Under the pieces are notes generated by a model, which did not search any database, was not told the DNA's origin, and saw nothing but the letters and a program-made list of their open reading frames with translations. This document shows positions 18,895 to 26,307 of a stretch of DNA of 42,390 nt, piece after piece. Each line of letters begins with the position of its first letter. The stretch's first letter is position 1. A program made the translations under genes and the position numbers. Source of the DNA: Edwardsiella hoshinae NBRC 105699 = ATCC 33379 (GTDB taxonomy: Bacteria > Pseudomonadota > Gammaproteobacteria > Enterobacterales > Enterobacteriaceae); NCBI RefSeq assembly GCF_000474215.1, contig NZ_BAUC01000041.1, positions 1-42,390 on the forward strand, written 5' to 3'.

Positions 18895-20628
18895 TTAAAG
18901 CGAGCGGATCCCATAGGACTCAATGTGGTCAGACAGCGTGTCTTCTTTCTCGTACAGCATGGCTCTGCCAACCGCCATAATCAGCGCAACTGCACCGTCA
19001 ATTTTGTTTTCCGCCTGCTCTTTGACGGGCTTCACCACATCATCGTTACCCGGAATGGTTTTGCCGACCACGTTGCCGATACACCAGGTCATGATGGGAT
19101 TGCCATCATGATGAAAGCGCCCCGATTCAATTGCCGCTTCCAGCTCTTTCATCGGGTCGGACATGTTGGTGTAGTTCTGAATGATAGTGATGGGGTTCAG
19201 GTCTTCATCAGCAAGGTCATGTGACAACCCGGTCGCCCCGAAGGGGTCGATGGGTGACTCACTGACCGGGCTGATTTTGTTCGCCGCTTTGGCCTCCTCG
19301 AGGATGTAGCGATAATCCACCTCCGCACCATCGGTAACGGTCAGAACGCCCATTTCCACCCATTTCTGAAAGCGTTCGGCTGTCCGTCGATCTTCATTTT
19401 TCTCGACGCTGTACACCGTGTCATACGGTACCCAGAAACGCGGGGCCACACTGTAGTAATGCGTTTTACCGTCAATCTCGCGGGTATAAAGTCGCGCCAT
19501 GCTGTTCATATCCAGCTTACGCGCCAAGTCAAAGGCCAGAATGCACGGCTGCCCCTCGAACTGCTCAAGGGTCAGTGATTTATCCTCGCAGCTCTGCCAG
19601 CTCACCAGGTTGAAATACGCTGAACGCGCCGACACCCAGATATTGAGGTGTTTTGTTTTAAAGACGTTTGCCAGACGGGCGTTATTTTTCGCACGCTGCT
19701 GCTGACTTAACAAAAATTCGCGATAAACCGACACGCCAATATTTGGATTGGCTTTTTCCAGCACCTGCGGGTCGGTCCAGTCGTCACCTTCATCAACGGT
19801 ATAGATGATCCCGAACAGTTCATCGTTGGGTACCGAACCGTTGAGCATCTCGATGACTTCCCGCCGTTTGTCGTAGCACGGCCCCTCAATGTTGTACCCG
19901 GCGGTAGTGATAGCCCACATCAGTGGCTGACGTCGCGCCCCCATCCCGGTAAGCATCGTGGTGTAAAGCGCATCTGTGGCGTGCTCGTGATATTCATCCA
20001 CCACCGCACAGTGGGGTGATGCACCATCACCGGGGTTACCGATCAGCGGTTCAAAACGCGCACCATCCTCCGGACGATTCATGTTTGAGGCGTTAACCTC
20101 AATCCCGAACGCTTCCGTCAGCATGGGTGTGCGTTTACACATCAGCCTTGCCGGACGAAAGACTTCCCATGCCTGTTTCTCCGTCGTGGCACCGGAATAC
20201 ACTTCCGCACCGAACTCGTTATCACAGGCAAAACAATACAGTGCGACACCGGCAGAGATTGCCGATTTGCCGTTCTTACGGGGGATTTCGGTATACACCT
20301 CACGGAAGCGGCGCAGCCGGGAGCCTTTATTGACCCAGCCAAACGCGCAGCAGATCACAAAGAGCTGCCACGGTTCCAGCGTGATGGGCATCCTCTTAAA
20401 TGCCCACTCACCCTTGGTGTGCGGCAACAGCTGAATAAATTTGGCGGCCCGTTCAGCCAGGTCCTTGTCGAAGCGGTAACGAAACGACTTACTTTTTTCC
20501 GCCATCAGGTCATCAAGATGGCGCTGGCAGGCCTGAATCACAAACTGGCAGGCCACAATCTTTCCGCGCACGACATCACGGGCATACTGATTGGCAGCAT
20601 TTACGTTGGGGTAAGATTTCCGGCTCAT
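18895..20628 (-). CDS. terL: Terminase large subunit
   Basis: 577 residues. The ATPase region has a Walker A-like [13 protein letters not shown] and a Walker B-like [11 protein letters not shown]. The nuclease half has [14 protein letters not shown] with a metal-binding Asp and later [13 protein letters not shown]. Length and motifs match the HK97/P27 type large terminase, which cuts and pumps DNA into the prohead. Its ATG overlaps the stop of the small subunit. Confidence 0.94.
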   Translation of the reverse strand: MSRKSYPNVNAANQYARDVVRGKIVACQFVIQACQRHLDDLMAEKSKSFRYRFDKDLAERAAKFIQLLPHTKGEWAFKRMPITLEPWQLFVICCAFGWVNKGSRLRRFREVYTEIPRKNGKSAISAGVALYCFACDNEFGAEVYSGATTEKQAWEVFRPARLMCKRTPMLTEAFGIEVNASNMNRPEDGARFEPLIGNPGDGASPHCAVVDEYHEHATDALYTTMLTGMGARRQPLMWAITTAGYNIEGPCYDKRREVIEMLNGSVPNDELFGIIYTVDEGDDWTDPQVLEKANPNIGVSVYREFLLSQQQRAKNNARLANVFKTKHLNIWVSARSAYFNLVSWQSCEDKSLTLEQFEGQPCILAFDLARKLDMNSMARLYTREIDGKTHYYSVAPRFWVPYDTVYSVEKNEDRRTAERFQKWVEMGVLTVTDGAEVDYRYILEEAKAANKISPVSESPIDPFGATGLSHDLADEDLNPITIIQNYTNMSDPMKELEAAIESGRFHHDGNPIMTWCIGNVVGKTIPGNDDVVKPVKEQAENKIDGAVALIMAVGRAMLYEKEDTLSDHIESYGIRSL

Positions 20629-21119
20629 GATTCGATGATTTTCAGAAACGGGTTAGTGGCTTTCTTCTGCCCCGCCAGGCCAATCAGACGCTGGCGGCTG
20701 CTGGGGTCAAGTCCGAGCATTGCCCCCGTACTGCTCATCTCGGACTCCTGTTCTTTTTTGGCGGTCAGCTCCGGATTTTTGACCATACCGCCCATTGCAC
20801 CGGTGATGGTGTTGCCCTGTCTGGCAATATTTTTTACGGCACGTCGCCAGAACTCGTAGGCCACGCACCACCGCTCAAGCACCGCAAGGTCAGTCACACA
20901 CAACAGGCCCTGACCGCAGAGTTCTTTGGTTGTCAGTTGCCACATGATCGTGGCGAGAGGGAGATTTTCTTCTGTGAACCACTCCGGTGGCTCAACACCT
21001 TTGATGGGCGTAAAAACAGGTTCATCTTTGTTCAGGGCTCGCTTGCCGGGGTTTCCAGCCAGCGCCTTGCGCGCCGTTGGCTTGGGGCGACGCCCGGAAC
21101 GCCCCGCCGTTCCAGCCAT
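20625..21119 (-). CDS. terS: Terminase small subunit, P27 family
   Basis: 164 residues from the ATG at 21119, placed 8 bases after AGGAG; a GTG three codons earlier overlaps that site. The basic N-terminus ([25 protein letters not shown]) and the [15 protein letters not shown] / SRQRLIGL segments are those of the P27 small terminase family. It recognises the packaging site. Confidence 0.9.
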   Translation of the reverse strand: MAGTAGRSGRRPKPTARKALAGNPGKRALNKDEPVFTPIKGVEPPEWFTEENLPLATIMWQLTTKELCGQGLLCVTDLAVLERWCVAYEFWRRAVKNIARQGNTITGAMGGMVKNPELTAKKEQESEMSSTGAMLGLDPSSRQRLIGLAGQKKATNPFLKIIES

Positions 21120-21241
21120 ATGCGGCACTCCTGGTTAAATTTCATTTTTCGCGGGTATAAAAATTCGATGAGGCGGGCAGTCCTGACAGGCATAGGCCAC
21201 AGAGATTTAACCCGCCCCCCTCTGGCAGTAGAGACTGTTTC

Positions 21242-21592
21242 TTACTTCAGCCGTTCACGGGCCGTCTTCGCCTTATGGCAGGGCCAGCACAGACTCTGTA
21301 GATTACTGTCGGAATCAGTGCCACCATGAGCTTTAGGGATGATGTGATCAACGGTTTTCGCTTCACGCACCACACCGGCGCGCAGACACATCTGACACAG
21401 GCCTTTATCACGCTTCAGCACACGAATTCGAATTGAGTCCCACCTCGAACCATAGCCGCGCTGATGACGAGATTGGCCTGACTTGTATTGTCTCCAGCCT
21501 TCACCTTTATGCTGTTCACAGTAGCCTGACGGATCAGTAGTGGTATTACGGCAGCCACGAACTCGGCAGGCTTTTGGGATTCGTGGGGACAT
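21242..21592 (-). CDS. HNH endonuclease next to terminase
   Basis: 116 residues. The HNH core is V-D-H-I-I-P (His83), Asn97 and His106, framed by two CxxC pairs (Cys66/69 and Cys102/105) that bind zinc. An extra N-terminal Cys/His cluster (residues 9-28) is present. In HK97 an HNH protein beside the terminase stimulates specific cleavage at cos; the same job is inferred here. A 122-base gap without a gene separates it from terS and could hold part of the packaging site. Confidence 0.92.
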   Translation of the reverse strand: MSPRIPKACRVRGCRNTTTDPSGYCEQHKGEGWRQYKSGQSRHQRGYGSRWDSIRIRVLKRDKGLCQMCLRAGVVREAKTVDHIIPKAHGGTDSDSNLQSLCWPCHKAKTARERLK

Positions 21593-21618
21593 TAATATAT
21601 TCCTGTTCTTTGTCCAGA

Positions 21619-21888
21619 CTATTTGCCTGCTGCCAGCAAAGCGTTACGGCGCATCTCGATACTTCGAATCCCCGCTTTATCCGCATTACACTGGCCCAAG
21701 GCAGACAGCAGGCGCATATTTAGATCCAAGCTGGCCCCCCAGGTCAGCGGATCAGGTACTGTCGGTACTGGCGTGTCGGCAGTTAACTCAGTGCTCAGTG
21801 GTACTGCTGGAGCCGGAACGTATACTGTCCGCGTACTGCCGCAGCCGCTGAGCAGCGACAGCAGGCACAGACCGACGAGCGCAATCAT
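21619..21888 (-). CDS. Rz1: Outer-membrane spanin lipoprotein Rz1
   Basis: 89 residues from the ATG at 21888; the frame stays open further upstream but this start gives a proper signal peptide. The lipobox L-L-S-G-C puts the lipidated Cys at residue 16. A proline-rich part follows (VPAPAVPLS, PVPTVPDP). The gene overlaps the end of Rz in another frame, the typical Rz/Rz1 arrangement. With Rz it fuses the inner and outer membranes as the last step of lysis. It is longer at the C-terminus than lambda Rz1. Confidence 0.85.
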   Translation of the reverse strand: MIALVGLCLLSLLSGCGSTRTVYVPAPAVPLSTELTADTPVPTVPDPLTWGASLDLNMRLLSALGQCNADKAGIRSIEMRRNALLAAGK

Positions 21889-22189
21889 CGCCCGCAATAG
21901 CCACCGCGATATCTCGCGCGGCTCTCTGTGACTCCAGTGCGATCTGGCGCTTTGCATTTCGATTAGCCTCCACCGCCTGATTCATGATGTTGAGCGTCAG
22001 CATCACGTTGTCTGTAATCGCCTGGGCTTCCCCGGCATCACGCTGCGACCATTTAGCCTGCCACGCTCGCTCAGCCTCATCCTTTCCATCTGCATGGCCA
22101 GCGGCGTACCGCCAGGACGACAGCCCCCAATACGACAAAGCCACCAACGCGATTAGCGCCAGTGGCTTCCATGGTATTTGAATGTTCAT
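21788..22189 (-). CDS. Rz: Inner-membrane spanin Rz
   Basis: 133 residues. An N-terminal membrane anchor (about 9-26) is followed by a long charged helix with the A-E-x-A-W-Q-A-K-W start seen in many Rz proteins. It is anchored in the inner membrane with its body in the periplasm, where it pairs with Rz1. It is separated from the endolysin by the antirepressor cassette, which is unusual compared with lambda. Confidence 0.88.
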   Translation of the reverse strand: MNIQIPWKPLALIALVALSYWGLSSWRYAAGHADGKDEAERAWQAKWSQRDAGEAQAITDNVMLTLNIMNQAVEANRNAKRQIALESQRAARDIAVAIAGDDCARRSVPAVAAQRLRQYADSIRSGSSSTTEH

Positions 22190-22193
22190 CTTT

Positions 22194-22415
22194 TCAACCT
22201 ATCTGGCGACCTTTTGGCTTCCGTCCCTGCATGTCCGCCCATGATTTTCCAACCCGCATGCAGTCGTCGAATATGGCACCTTTCTTACTGGCTTGAGAGC
22301 AACGACGATAATGCTCTACGGCCATATCGGCACCCATTAAGGCGACATTGGGATCATATCCCTGTTTCACTAGGACGCTTTTCACATTACAGTGGATGAA
22401 TTGGATCGGGTTCAT
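22194..22415 (-). CDS. Unassigned small protein before Rz
   Basis: 73 residues, no signal or membrane segment. It has the recognisable run HCNVKSVLVKQGYDPNVALMGADMAVEHYRRC and a basic end. Its ATG overlaps the stop of the antirepressor gene, so the two are co-translated. I do not know the family. Confidence 0.7.
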   Translation of the reverse strand: MNPIQFIHCNVKSVLVKQGYDPNVALMGADMAVEHYRRCSQASKKGAIFDDCMRVGKSWADMQGRKPKGRQIG

Positions 22416-22984
22416 GCCGGCTCTCCATCAGGAAAGTCTCCTAGATCAGGAATTGATAATTGGGTCAATTGCAAGGCAATCTCTGTAGCTTTCTTGATCA
22501 ATTTAATGTCACGCTTACGCTGCGCCATCAAACCACTACCTTTTTTCCCGCGATATTTGAGAGACTTTTTGTCAAACACATCTATCGCATCAAGCATTTT
22601 TTGCCCCGCAAGCTGCGGCAATGTCTCTAGATTCAAATGCCCAACCTCAACACCAGACTCTCTTTCGGCCAAATCAAGAAGCCAGATACGAAGCTCTTTA
22701 GCTATCTTGGTTCGCGACATCATGCCAATAAGGTGCGCCCCTCGAGGAGAAAACAATCGAACCTGAGTGTAATCTATCATGCTGTTTTTATTACACTTCC
22801 TCACTTTGGTCACAATTGTCATGCTATCTGTAAACTCATCTTTATGACGATTGTAGATATTGGAAACCTTATTTGAATTCGCATAACCAAGCAGATCTGC
22901 CAATGCCTCAGCGGTAAACCAAATCTTCCCATCACCATTATCAAATGGAATCACGGTATTGTTTTTGAACGTCAGTTCGTTCAT
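22412..22984 (-). CDS. ant: BRO-N domain antirepressor
   Basis: 190 residues from the ATG at 22984, which has AGGAG 9 bases upstream; a longer frame reads back into the hairpin leader and is not used. Residues 1-100 (FKNNTVIPFDNGDGKIWFTAEALADLLGYANSNKVSNIYNRHKDEF) are the BRO-N domain found in phage antirepressors. The C-terminal half is helical and basic. Such proteins inactivate phage repressors. It is embedded in the lysis region between endolysin and Rz, behind two hairpin leaders and a terminator, an arrangement known from Gifsy-type prophages. The strong leader structure suggests post-transcriptional control. Confidence 0.85.
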   Translation of the reverse strand: MNELTFKNNTVIPFDNGDGKIWFTAEALADLLGYANSNKVSNIYNRHKDEFTDSMTIVTKVRKCNKNSMIDYTQVRLFSPRGAHLIGMMSRTKIAKELRIWLLDLAERESGVEVGHLNLETLPQLAGQKMLDAIDVFDKKSLKYRGKKGSGLMAQRKRDIKLIKKATEIALQLTQLSIPDLGDFPDGEPA

Positions 22985-22999
22985 TGAGCGTACTCCTAT

Positions 23000-23079
23000 A
23001 GAAATGAGCCTCGTTGCCCAGAAACGCCGCCCGCAGAGAGGTCGCCACCTATAACGACGGTTCTCCAAGGCTCATTTCT
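23000..23079 (-). promoter_or_regulatory. Antirepressor leader hairpin (second copy)
   Basis: A perfect 12-bp inverted repeat (AGAAATGAGCCT / AGGCTCATTTCT) encloses 56 bases that can fold further. The 3' arm ends directly before the AGGAG of the antirepressor gene, so pairing could hide or expose translation. The element resembles the C4-type antisense/leader RNAs that control ant in P1-like phages; this family match is from memory and not tested. Confidence 0.65.
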
Positions 23080-23124
23080 GTAAGGCTCTGCGATTTACAT
23101 GCGCCGGGCATGGCGCAGATATAA

Positions 23125-23150
23125 AAAAACCACCAACGCGGTAAGCGTCA
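23125..23150 (-). terminator. Terminator upstream of the antirepressor leader
   Basis: On the minus strand CCACTGACGC pairs with GCGTTGGTGG (two G-U pairs) and is followed by seven T starting near 23125. It lies between the first and second hairpin leader, so a short RNA from the first leader could end here. Confidence 0.65.
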
Positions 23151-23266
23151 GTGGCTTATTGATACAGCCTCAAATTAATTGCCAGCACCGAGGCACCCAC
23201 CCACAGAAGCTTCCCCTCGTTTTGGGGTGACCTGGTCAACATTTGCGCTACCCAATTTTGGGGAGC

Positions 23267-23302
23267 TCAAACGTTCAACGATGATGCTGCAGATGTGTTC
23301 AT
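23267..23302 (-). CDS. Leader peptide candidate, 11 residues
   Basis: ATG at 23302 begins MNTSAASSLNV and stops. AAAGG lies about 11 bases upstream, just after the 3' arm of the first hairpin leader. It mirrors the place of ant after the second leader. Coding status is uncertain. Confidence 0.25.
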   Translation of the reverse strand: MNTSAASSLNV

Positions 23303-23321
23303 ATCGGCTTTACCTTTTAGT

Positions 23322-23393
23322 GATGAGTCTTGTTCGCACAGGAAGACGGCCCCAAGAAGGCTCCGACAGCCAGCCGGTTCCTCAAGGCTCATC
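23322..23393 (-). ncRNA. Hairpin leader (first copy), candidate small RNA
   Basis: Arms GATGAGCCTTG and CAAGACTCATC pair at 10 of 11 positions around 50 bases. The 5' side continues AGGAACC, matching the GAGAACC of the second leader (both read ATGAGCCTTG then G/A-rich then AACC). The two leaders are thus paralogous copies in tandem on the same strand, with a terminator between them. This layout fits a small RNA followed by a regulated mRNA. Confidence 0.5.
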
Positions 23394-23437
23394 CTGAAAG
23401 GTTCTTGGTGATATGCGTTGCGACACGCAGATATGAC

Positions 23438-23464
23438 AAAAGCCCCGGTATAAACCGAGGCTTT
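23438..23464 (-). terminator. Terminator after the endolysin group
   Basis: AAAGCCTCGGT and ACCGGGGCTTTT pair on the minus strand with one wobble around TTAT; the T run is only four long. It closes the holin-endolysin transcript in the absence of antitermination. Confidence 0.6.
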
Positions 23465-23540
23465 ACGATGTTAAGTGTGTATTTGCAGGATTTTGTTTTA
23501 TCCGCTCATCGGAGCGAACCAGACTTTTTAGATGATAATG

Positions 23541-23651
23541 CTACAAAGCAACGATGCCAGCGAATATCAACCAGCCCCACCCATCATGACCACTGACCGC
23601 TACAGCCGCCGCCATCAGAAAACATAGCGCCGATATGTCGTGCCTACTCAT
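23541..23651 (-). CDS. Small membrane protein after the endolysin
   Basis: 36 residues. The ATG overlaps the end of the endolysin gene (its stop is TAG within ATGAGTAG). One or two short hydrophobic segments (about 7-20 and 25-36), with a GHDGWGWL turn between. Similar tiny genes follow SAR endolysins in other enterobacterial prophages. Function unknown. Confidence 0.5.
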   Translation of the reverse strand: MSRHDISALCFLMAAAVAVSGHDGWGWLIFAGIVAL

Positions 23652-24183
23652 GATCAAGCCCCCAACACGCCAACGCAGCCTCTTCATCCCGGCGCGTCAC
23701 CTGTCCCAGGCAGTTGTTTGCACGAATACGGCAATCACGACCGCGATCGTAAATCCACCGCCGAATCTCCCTACACGCTCCACGACGGTCGCCAGCATTC
23801 AGCTTGCGGTAGAACGTAGACGTAAAACACTTTCCGGGACCAATGTTGTAGGGACAAAATGAGGCGATACCGACCTTCTGTGGCTCAGTCAGTGGAACAT
23901 GCACATTACGTGCAACCCACGCCAGCGCCTTATCGCGTTCTATGGCGTTGTACTTCTGGCACTGCTGCTCCGTTAATCGCATCCCCTTAGCAACTGGTCG
24001 GCCATCAGTGCGAGTCACTCCCCGGCATATTGACCAAATGCCGCTGCCGTCACGGTAGGCTACCAGGCGATTTCCCTCTTTCTCAGTCAAAAACTGATCC
24101 ATCAGCTGAGGTGCCGACGCGCCACCAGCTATCAGCGTCAGCATAGCCGCGCTAAGTGCTGCTGCCTTCGCTCTACTCGCCAT
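23644..24183 (-). CDS. SAR endolysin, R21-like lysozyme (GH24)
   Basis: 179 residues from the ATG at 24183 (GGGAGGA upstream; the GTG six codons earlier overlaps this site). Residues 5-28 are weakly hydrophobic and rich in Ala, Gly, Ser and Thr, a signal-arrest-release segment. Glu36 and Asp45 sit with the E-x8-D spacing of the lysozyme family. The third position (x5 after Asp) is Ser51, where Thr is usual. Several Cys allow the disulfide switching known in SAR endolysins. It is exported inactive and activated when the pinholin depolarises the membrane, then cuts peptidoglycan. Confidence 0.9.
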   Translation of the reverse strand: MASRAKAAALSAAMLTLIAGGASAPQLMDQFLTEKEGNRLVAYRDGSGIWSICRGVTRTDGRPVAKGMRLTEQQCQKYNAIERDKALAWVARNVHVPLTEPQKVGIASFCPYNIGPGKCFTSTFYRKLNAGDRRGACREIRRWIYDRGRDCRIRANNCLGQVTRRDEEAALACWGLDHE

Positions 24184-24188
24184 CCAAA

Positions 24189-24452
24189 TCAGTCCTCCCA
24201 CATGCGATCGACTTCTTCCGGTGTCACTAGCTCATCCGCGCGGCTACGTCGGTAGTCAATCCACTGCCTCAGCAACCGCTCTCGGCGACAACGGAAAATA
24301 AACCCCGTGATGTAACCCAACACCGAGAAAAAGATCCCAATGATGATGCCAATTACCATCCACTCAGATGGCGAGAAGAAATTGATAACAGATGACAAAA
24401 AAGACATGGCCCCACCCGCCAATAGGGTGTTATCTGCCGTACGTAGATACAT
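24189..24452 (-). CDS. Pinholin, S21-like class II holin
   Basis: 87 residues from the ATG at 24452, which is 9 bases after GGAG. A second ATG lies two codons earlier, so the start reads Met-Arg-Met, like the dual starts of lambda S and S21 that give holin and antiholin. A weak first helix (about 9-26) is followed by P-S-E-W and a strong helix (32-53), then a basic tail. P-S-x-W before the second helix is the S21 pattern. The first helix should exit the membrane at lysis. The gene overlaps the endolysin gene, as in phage 21. Confidence 0.8.
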   Translation of the reverse strand: MYLRTADNTLLAGGAMSFLSSVINFFSPSEWMVIGIIIGIFFSVLGYITGFIFRCRRERLLRQWIDYRRSRADELVTPEEVDRMWED

Positions 24453-24491
24453 GCGCATGATCTCCACATCCACCTACGGGGCAGGGGCAAT

Positions 24492-24511
24492 AAAAAAGCC
24501 GCAAAAGCGGC
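24492..24511 (-). terminator. Terminator 2 before the lysis genes
   Basis: GCCGC, loop TTTT, GCGGC, then TTTTTT on the minus strand. With the next hairpin upstream it forms a tandem stop for the late leader RNA, to be overridden by Q. Confidence 0.75.
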
Positions 24512-24533
24512 CAACAGACAGAATTAGTCATAT

Positions 24534-24557
24534 AAAAAAAGCCCGCTATAAGCGGGC
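24534..24557 (-). terminator. Terminator 1 before the lysis genes
   Basis: GCCCGCT, loop TAT, AGCGGGC, then seven T on the minus strand, 22 bases upstream of the second terminator. Confidence 0.8.
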
Positions 24558-25225
24558 CAAAAACACGATAACAACATAGGATCATAGGTTACTCAACATT
24601 GTGGCCGTTACTCAGCACAGAAATGAGCAACAAGGGCACGCAACACTCTAGATTTGCCCACACCACCATCGGCAAAATAAGAGTAGTCAAGGATGTATAT
24701 TATGTACAAGTAAAAAAAACAAAAAATTCCCGCAAAAATACCAAGTTGTGATCATTTACACAATCCGGCAATTCTAGCTGTGGGTTTTATGGATATATAT
24801 CTTAAAATAATCTACCAAATACACAAAGCTCGCACTACAAACAAGTTATGAGATCATGTTATTTAATAGGGCTAAAATGCTTAGCATCAACAATTATATT
24901 TCTAATCATATTACTGCTAATTATAATTTAGCCAAGACTTATCACTAATAAATACATACTTATTAAGTCTTATATATGCTTTATTAACTTATATAAAGCA
25001 AAAATCATCAATTATGCATACAACGGAGCTTTCATCAGCAATTGTGGTAGCTGCCCCAAGCTGAGCAAATGAGCAGCCAGGGTCAACACACTGCGTTGAA
25101 GAATTCCCAGCTTCCCTATACCACATTCGGCTGGGGCAGCCATTGAATTGGCTCTAACAGAGTAGGAGAATAAAGCCAATGCTGCCCCATGCGAATGTGA
25201 GCGTTATCTCAAATTCTCAATAAAG
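24558..25225. other. Non-coding late leader region
   Basis: No gene that I can support on either strand. Bases 24700-25020 are very AT-rich with stops in all frames. Bases 25040-25200 are GC-richer, with three GCTGCCCC/GGGGCAGC blocks, two of which form the long hairpin at 25123-25198. It lies between the phage tRNAs and the tandem terminators, so it should be part of the Q-controlled leader transcript. Confidence 0.5.
25123..25198 (-). ncRNA. Long structured hairpin in the late leader
   Basis: Three segments pair in order: ACATTCG with CGAATGT (7 bp), TGGGGCAGC with GCTGCCCCA (9 bp), and ATTGGC with GCCAAT (6 bp). A 2-base internal loop and a 6-base bulge interrupt the stem; the loop is 22 bases. 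It begins 28 bases downstream of the tRNA 3' end on the minus strand. There is no T run, so it is not a simple terminator. It could be a processing signal, a stable RNA, or a DNA element; the strand is inferred from transcription direction. Confidence 0.5.
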
Positions 25226-25302
25226 TGGACCGCCACCGAGGACTCGAACCCCGCACCTACAACCTCAAAGTTATTGACTCTAACCTGATGAGCTAGTGGC
25301 GG
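25226..25302 (-). tRNA. Phage tRNA with abnormal anticodon arm, isotype unclear
   Basis: 77 bases ending in encoded CCA. Acceptor CCGCCAC/GTGGCGG, D arm GCTC/GAGT with GG in the loop, and T arm CGGGG-TTCGAGT-CCTCG are sound. With normal numbering the loop is CTTTGAG, giving anticodon UUG, but the stem then has only two of five pairs. Shifting by one base gives five good pairs (ATAAC/GTTGT) with a 6-base loop. Isotype therefore uncertain (Gln by position). It may be a degenerate or specialised tRNA. Confidence 0.7.
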
Positions 25303-25308
25303 ATGGAT

Positions 25309-25383
<75 letters not shown>

Positions 25384-25504
25384 ATTGTATTTCTTTTCGC
25401 AAGAGTAACTGACGAGCTTAATATAACCAATCACATTAGACCTGTTCAACTTGCTACAAAACGCTGCCTTAGCGTCCCTTACGAACAACTAGTGCAGCGT
25501 ACCC

Positions 25505-25537
25505 TTTTATAGTGTGCCAATGTGCCAATTATGTCAA
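25505..25537 (-). promoter_or_regulatory. Candidate late promoter pR' with Q-site repeats
   Basis: TTGACA (25532-25537) overlaps the Q stop codon; 17 bases further CACTAT (25509-25514) is the -10, with TATAAAA overlapping it. Between them stand two abutting copies of TTGGCACA (25513-25528). Q21-type antiterminators bind direct repeats at the late promoter, so this is a good candidate for both promoter and Q site. The transcript would cover the tRNAs, the structured leader and the lysis genes. Confidence 0.6.
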
Positions 25538-26058
25538 CAAGAAAAAGCGACTTTATCCCATAATTTTGCACGTTGCTTCACGTTAACGTCACGTTTGCGA
25601 ACGTTCATGGCAGGATACAACTCGCGATAAATCATCCATAGCGCTGCATCAAGTATCTGATCGACCTCTCGCTGACATGTTCGGAAAGATGGCCGACGCC
25701 AACCATTCCCCCCTCTACCAACGATTATCTTGCGAGGTTTTGCAGTTCCGAAAAGGTAAGATGCAATCTCTCGTTTAGAAGCACAGAACTCGTAGTAGCT
25801 ATAAATGATGCCAAGCGCCTTTTTGTCGATAGCGAGGACGCGGTCTACGACCTGAGAAATCAACATACCGTCGTCGTCGTTACACATCGGGCGCGATGGC
25901 ATTACCCGAGTAGGGTCTGCCGCTTCCATGTACTTTGCGATCACACTGGTCATTCGCTTTTCCAGTCTCCCTGAATAGCACCAGGCACCCCACTGTTGCA
26001 GCCAGCCGTCAATCCATTGGTACTGCTCGTCAGATAGCTTCATGTCATGCACGTTCAT
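25534..26058 (-). CDS. Q: Late antitermination protein Q
   Basis: 174 residues. The L-Q-Q-W-G-A-W-C motif near the start, P-S-R-P-M-C-N-D-D-D-G-M-L-I in the middle and the helical C-terminal DQILDAALWMIYREL are those of the Phage_antitermQ family (the Q of phages 21 and 82 types). Q loads on RNA polymerase at the late promoter and lets it pass the terminators before the lysis genes. Start could also be the Met at codon 6. The tail carries a basic NVRKRDVNVKQRAK stretch. Confidence 0.85.
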   Translation of the reverse strand: MNVHDMKLSDEQYQWIDGWLQQWGAWCYSGRLEKRMTSVIAKYMEAADPTRVMPSRPMCNDDDGMLISQVVDRVLAIDKKALGIIYSYYEFCASKREIASYLFGTAKPRKIIVGRGGNGWRRPSFRTCQREVDQILDAALWMIYRELYPAMNVRKRDVNVKQRAKLWDKVAFSC

Positions 26059-26191
26059 TCGGCTTTTCCTTGTTGGCGTTGCTGCGATTGATGATTTCCC
26101 GGCGCTGCTCCTGCAATCGGATTATCTTTCGCTCCAGTTCTTCAATCTCGCCATCGAGGCGATTTATTTCGTACAGTTCGTAGAGTGTCAT
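26045..26191 (-). CDS. Short coiled-coil protein before Q
   Basis: 48 residues from the ATG at 26191 (AAGGAG upstream). Almost the whole protein is one heptad-patterned helix (INRLDGEIEELERKIIRLQ). It overlaps the Q start. No family known to me. Confidence 0.6.
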   Translation of the reverse strand: MTLYELYEINRLDGEIEELERKIIRLQEQRREIINRSNANKEKPNERA

Positions 26192-26307
26192 CACCGCTTC
26201 TCCTTCTTGCGTGGGGTGTGATCCCATGACTGAATGCCGGTGGTTGGTTTTACTGAGGAGTGAATCGGGGTGAACAGCGATAGGATGTAGGCGATCAGAC
26301 TTCGCAT
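26191..26307 (-). CDS. Small protein after NinG
   Basis: 38 residues from the ATG at 26307, preceded by AGGAG at 6 bases. A short hydrophobic start (MRSLIAYILSLFTPI) and a basic end. It overlaps the NinG stop and touches the next gene. Function unknown. Confidence 0.5.
   Translation of the reverse strand: MRSLIAYILSLFTPIHSSVKPTTGIQSWDHTPRKKEKR

Noticed and set aside
23179..23397. 72-codon + strand frame in the antirepressor leader
   Set aside because: It runs against the hairpin leaders and has no binding site.
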